Source: JAMQPK01 sp963782595 (lineage in GTDB: Bacteria; Acidobacteriota; Vicinamibacteria; Vicinamibacterales; JAMQPK01). From it: 64,000 nucleotides of DNA. Below are positions 62,020 through 64,000 of the stretch, in pieces; the first letter of the stretch is position 1, and each line of letters starts with the position of its first letter. The notes under the pieces are model-generated. The model made no database searches. It worked only from the letters and a program-made list of their open reading frames with translations, and was not told the DNA's origin. The stretch lies in contig CAWAKJ010000002.1 of the NCBI GenBank assembly GCA_963782595.1, positions 248,001 to 312,000 of the forward strand, in the 5' to 3' direction. Made by a program: the position numbers and the translations under genes.

Positions 62020-63378
62020 ATGCAGGCTTATCCGCGTACGACGGCGGAGATCGCTATCGAAAGCGGTTCCGCAGTGACATTGGCGAAGACCATCAGCAAG
62101 GCCACCTGGCGTCTCGTGCCCTTCCTGCTGCTGATGTACATCCTCGCGTTCCTCGATCGCGCGAACGTCGGATTTGCGAAGCAGGCATTCCAGCTCGACA
62201 CCGGGCTCAGCGAGGCGGCCTACGCCTTCGGCGCCGGCGTGTTCTTCGCGGGCTATGCGCTCCTCGAGGTGCCGAGCAACCTCATCATGCACAAGGTGGG
62301 CGCCCGCATCTGGATGGCCCGCATCATGGTGACCTGGGGTCTCGTCTCGGCGGCCATGATGTTCGCTCATACCGCGACGACGTTCTACGTGCTCCGCCTG
62401 CTTCTGGGAATCGCGGAAGCGGGATTCTTCCCTGGAGTCATTCTGTACCTGACGTACTGGTTCCCGTCGTACGCGCGCGGCAAAGTCATGGGGCTTTTCT
62501 ACTTCGGGGCGCCGCTGGCGTTCATTCTCGGCAGCCCCATGTCGGGCGTCTTGCTCGAAATGGATGGCGTGCTGGACCTGAAGGGATGGCAATGGATGTT
62601 CATGGTGGAAGGCCTGCTCGCAGCGGCGATCGGGATCTGGGCCTACTTCTATATTGACGACAAGCCGTCCGATGCGTCGTGGCTCGACGCCGAGGAGAAG
62701 CACGTGTTGAACGCGGCCGTCGCAGCGGAGGATCAGGGCAAACGCGGCCACGGTCCCCACGGCGTGGCCGCAGCGCTCAGCAATCCGGGTGTCCTCTACC
62801 TCAGCGCGATCTATTTCCTCATCCAGGTCGCAGTCTACGGCGTCGTGTTCTATCTGCCAACCCAGGTGGCGCAACTCCTCGGTAAGAAAGTCGGACTCGA
62901 GGTGGGCCTCGTGACGGCGATTCCGTGGATCTGCGCGTTGATCGCCGCGTACCTGATCCCACGCTACTCGGACCGGACCGGCGAGCGCCGCTGGACCGCC
63001 GCATGCACGCTCGCGGTCGCTGGTGCAGGCATTGCGGTGTCGGCTGCGGCGAGCCAGAGTCCGCTGGTGGCGCTCGTCGCGTTGTGCTTCGCGGCGTCCG
63101 GCTTCATTGCTGTTCAGCCGCTGTTCTGGACGTTCCCGACCGGCTACTTGTCGGGAGCTGCGGCAGCGGGCGGCATCGCGCTGGTGAATTCTTTTGGCGC
63201 GGCGGGCGGCTTTACTGGACCGATCGTCAGGACATGGGCGGAGCAGTCGTTCGGCTGGCCGCTCGCCGGCCTGTATGTGCTCGGGTTCGCGGCCGTCATC
63301 GGCGCCATTCTGATTGCGATGGTCGGCGTGATGCTGCCCGGCCTCGACATGGATAATCGGCGGAGTATACGACCATGA
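62020..63378 (+). CDS. MFS transporter of the anion:cation symporter family (probable L-rhamnonate transporter)
   Basis: A 452-residue, 12-helix permease. LLLMYILAFLDRANVGFAKQ is the ACS-family first helix (D-R-x-N-x-G), and LLLGIAEAGFFPGVILYLTY WFPSYARGK is the family's conserved helix 4-5 segment. The neighbouring rhmD gene, overlapping by 4 bases, makes L-rhamnonate or a related aldonate the likely substrate, as for RhmT in enterobacteria. No regulator gene is visible in the window. Confidence 0.87.
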   Translation: MQAYPRTTAEIAIESGSAVTLAKTISKATWRLVPFLLLMYILAFLDRANVGFAKQAFQLDTGLSEAAYAFGAGVFFAGYALLEVPSNLIMHKVGARIWMARIMVTWGLVSAAMMFAHTATTFYVLRLLLGIAEAGFFPGVILYLTYWFPSYARGKVMGLFYFGAPLAFILGSPMSGVLLEMDGVLDLKGWQWMFMVEGLLAAAIGIWAYFYIDDKPSDASWLDAEEKHVLNAAVAAEDQGKRGHGPHGVAAALSNPGVLYLSAIYFLIQVAVYGVVFYLPTQVAQLLGKKVGLEVGLVTAIPWICALIAAYLIPRYSDRTGERRWTAACTLAVAGAGIAVSAAASQSPLVALVALCFAASGFIAVQPLFWTFPTGYLSGAAAAGGIALVNSFGAAGGFTGPIVRTWAEQSFGWPLAGLYVLGFAAVIGAILIAMVGVMLPGLDMDNRRSIRP

Positions 63379-64000
63379 GCATGCCCACCATCAGATACGT
63401 TCGTGCCTTTATCCTCCGTGGCGGCGGTGCCGACTACCACGACCAGCCCGGCGGACATTGGATCGACGACCACATCGCCACGCCGATGAGCAAGTACGAG
63501 GACTACCGCCAGAGTCGTCAGAGCTTCGGCCTCAACGTGCTCGGCACGCTGGTGGTCGAGATCGAGGCGAGCGACGGCACGGTCGGCTTCGCGGTCACAA
63601 CCGGCGGTGAGCTGGGCTGCTGGATTATTGAAAAGCACCTGGCGCGGTTCATCGAGGGTGCCCGGGTCACGGACATCGAGAAGATCTGGGACCAGATGTT
63701 CAACGCCACGCTGTACTACGGCCGCAAGGGGATCGTCATCAACACGATCTCAGGCGTCGACCTGGCGCTCTGGGACTTGTTGGCAAAAGTCCGCAAAGAG
63801 CCGGTGCACGCACTGCTGGGCGGCCCGGTGCGCGACGAACTGACGTTTTATGCGACTGGCGCTCGACCCGACCTCGCCAAGCAGATGGGTTTCATCGGCG
63901 GCAAGCTGCCGCTGCACCATGGGCCGGCCGAGCGGGAAGAAGGACTGAAGAAGAATCTCGACCTGCTCAGCAACATGCGCAGCAGGGTCGGCGACGACTT
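63375..64000 (+). CDS. rhmD: L-rhamnonate dehydratase, N-terminal part (cut by the window end)
   Basis: An open frame of 208 residues runs to the window edge. RhmD removes water from L-rhamnonate to give 2-keto-3-deoxy-L-rhamnonate, an enolase-superfamily reaction needing magnesium. HWIDDHIATPMSKYEDYRQS, GLNVLGTLVVEIEASDG, CWIIEKHLARFIEGARVTDI, YYGRKGIVINTISGVDLALW and FYATGARPDLAKQMGFIGGK match RhmD closely. The catalytic Lys/His residues in the barrel lie beyond the edge. ATG overlaps the transporter stop. It shows that the L-rhamnose/rhamnonate pathway continues to the right. Confidence 0.93.
   Translation, partial: MSMPTIRYVRAFILRGGGADYHDQPGGHWIDDHIATPMSKYEDYRQSRQSFGLNVLGTLVVEIEASDGTVGFAVTTGGELGCWIIEKHLARFIEGARVTDIEKIWDQMFNATLYYGRKGIVINTISGVDLALWDLLAKVRKEPVHALLGGPVRDELTFYATGARPDLAKQMGFIGGKLPLHHGPAEREEGLKKNLDLLSNMRSRVGDD

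Overview
The window is high-GC bacterial chromosome. By eye it is clearly above 60% GC, with lower-GC pockets around the tRNA (about 52000-52440) and upstream of the glycan operon (about 61200-61340). Gene content points to Acidobacteriota, most likely class Vicinamibacteria: an imuA-imuB-dnaE2 mutagenesis cassette, PadR next to a membrane protein, a CPXCG protein, a CarboxypepD-type TonB receptor, and many short extragenic palindromes. This assignment is an inference from gene content, not a measured phylogeny. Nothing suggests plasmid or phage; mobile DNA is limited to small non-autonomous repeats.

Layout. 1-6710: tail of a DUF4440/SnoaL-like protein, then a type IIA topoisomerase pair (parC, parE) separated by two paralogous secreted EF-hand proteins on the other strand. 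6711-8050: a small mobile-looking island, in which two inverted copies of one inverted-repeat element bracket an APH(6)-like kinase and a GNAT fragment. 8049-13523: seven tightly overlapping genes (methyltransferase, PH-like membrane protein, RibD_C/DHFR-like reductase, PAP2-like membrane protein, GNAT, ABC ATPase, ABC-2 permease). 13639-18382: GNAT, a PadR/membrane pair, a secreted protein with both HExxH and JAMM motifs, a CPXCG protein and a frameshifted c-type cytochrome gene. 18390-29240: sulfur amino-acid metabolism (metH with a SahR-like ArsR-methyltransferase regulator, then cystathionine gamma-lyase/synthase plus cystathionine beta-synthase), interrupted by a four-helix-bundle gene flanked by repeats, a Ni/Co transporter, an MFS exporter and a dienelactone hydrolase. 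29376-32466: beta-barrel protein, AlkZ-like DNA glycosylase and its coupled neighbour. 32571-38357: imuA-imuB-dnaE2. 38420-46638: TonB receptor, large hairpin element, radical SAM protein, SET protein, YqiA-like esterase, MsrPQ and a TalPGI-type phosphoglucose isomerase. 46639-53403: APC permease, exported methyltransferase, LPG-synthase-type membrane protein, secreted proteins, phosphodiester glycosidase and initiator tRNA. 53555-60994: a glycan operon (ABC exporter, GT2, a GT2-GT2-methyltransferase fusion, GT4). 61435-64000: a small secreted protein and the start of an L-rhamnonate operon (MFS transporter, rhmD cut by the window edge).

Functional links. Genes inside the operons commonly overlap by 4 bases (ATGA, GTGA or TTGA), which suggests translational coupling. 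metH with its regulator and the CGL-CBS pair together cover remethylation and reverse transsulfuration of homocysteine. MsrP and MsrQ form one methionine-sulfoxide repair system.

The most striking signal is a set of unrelated short tandem repeats, mostly 7 bases per unit with some of 8-9. They lie in intergenic gaps, at start codons and, unusually, in frame inside imuB and dnaE2. Several arrays are inverted back to back, so they can fold. A second theme is promoters whose -10 box lies only 6-11 bases before the start codon, implying leaderless or nearly leaderless mRNAs.
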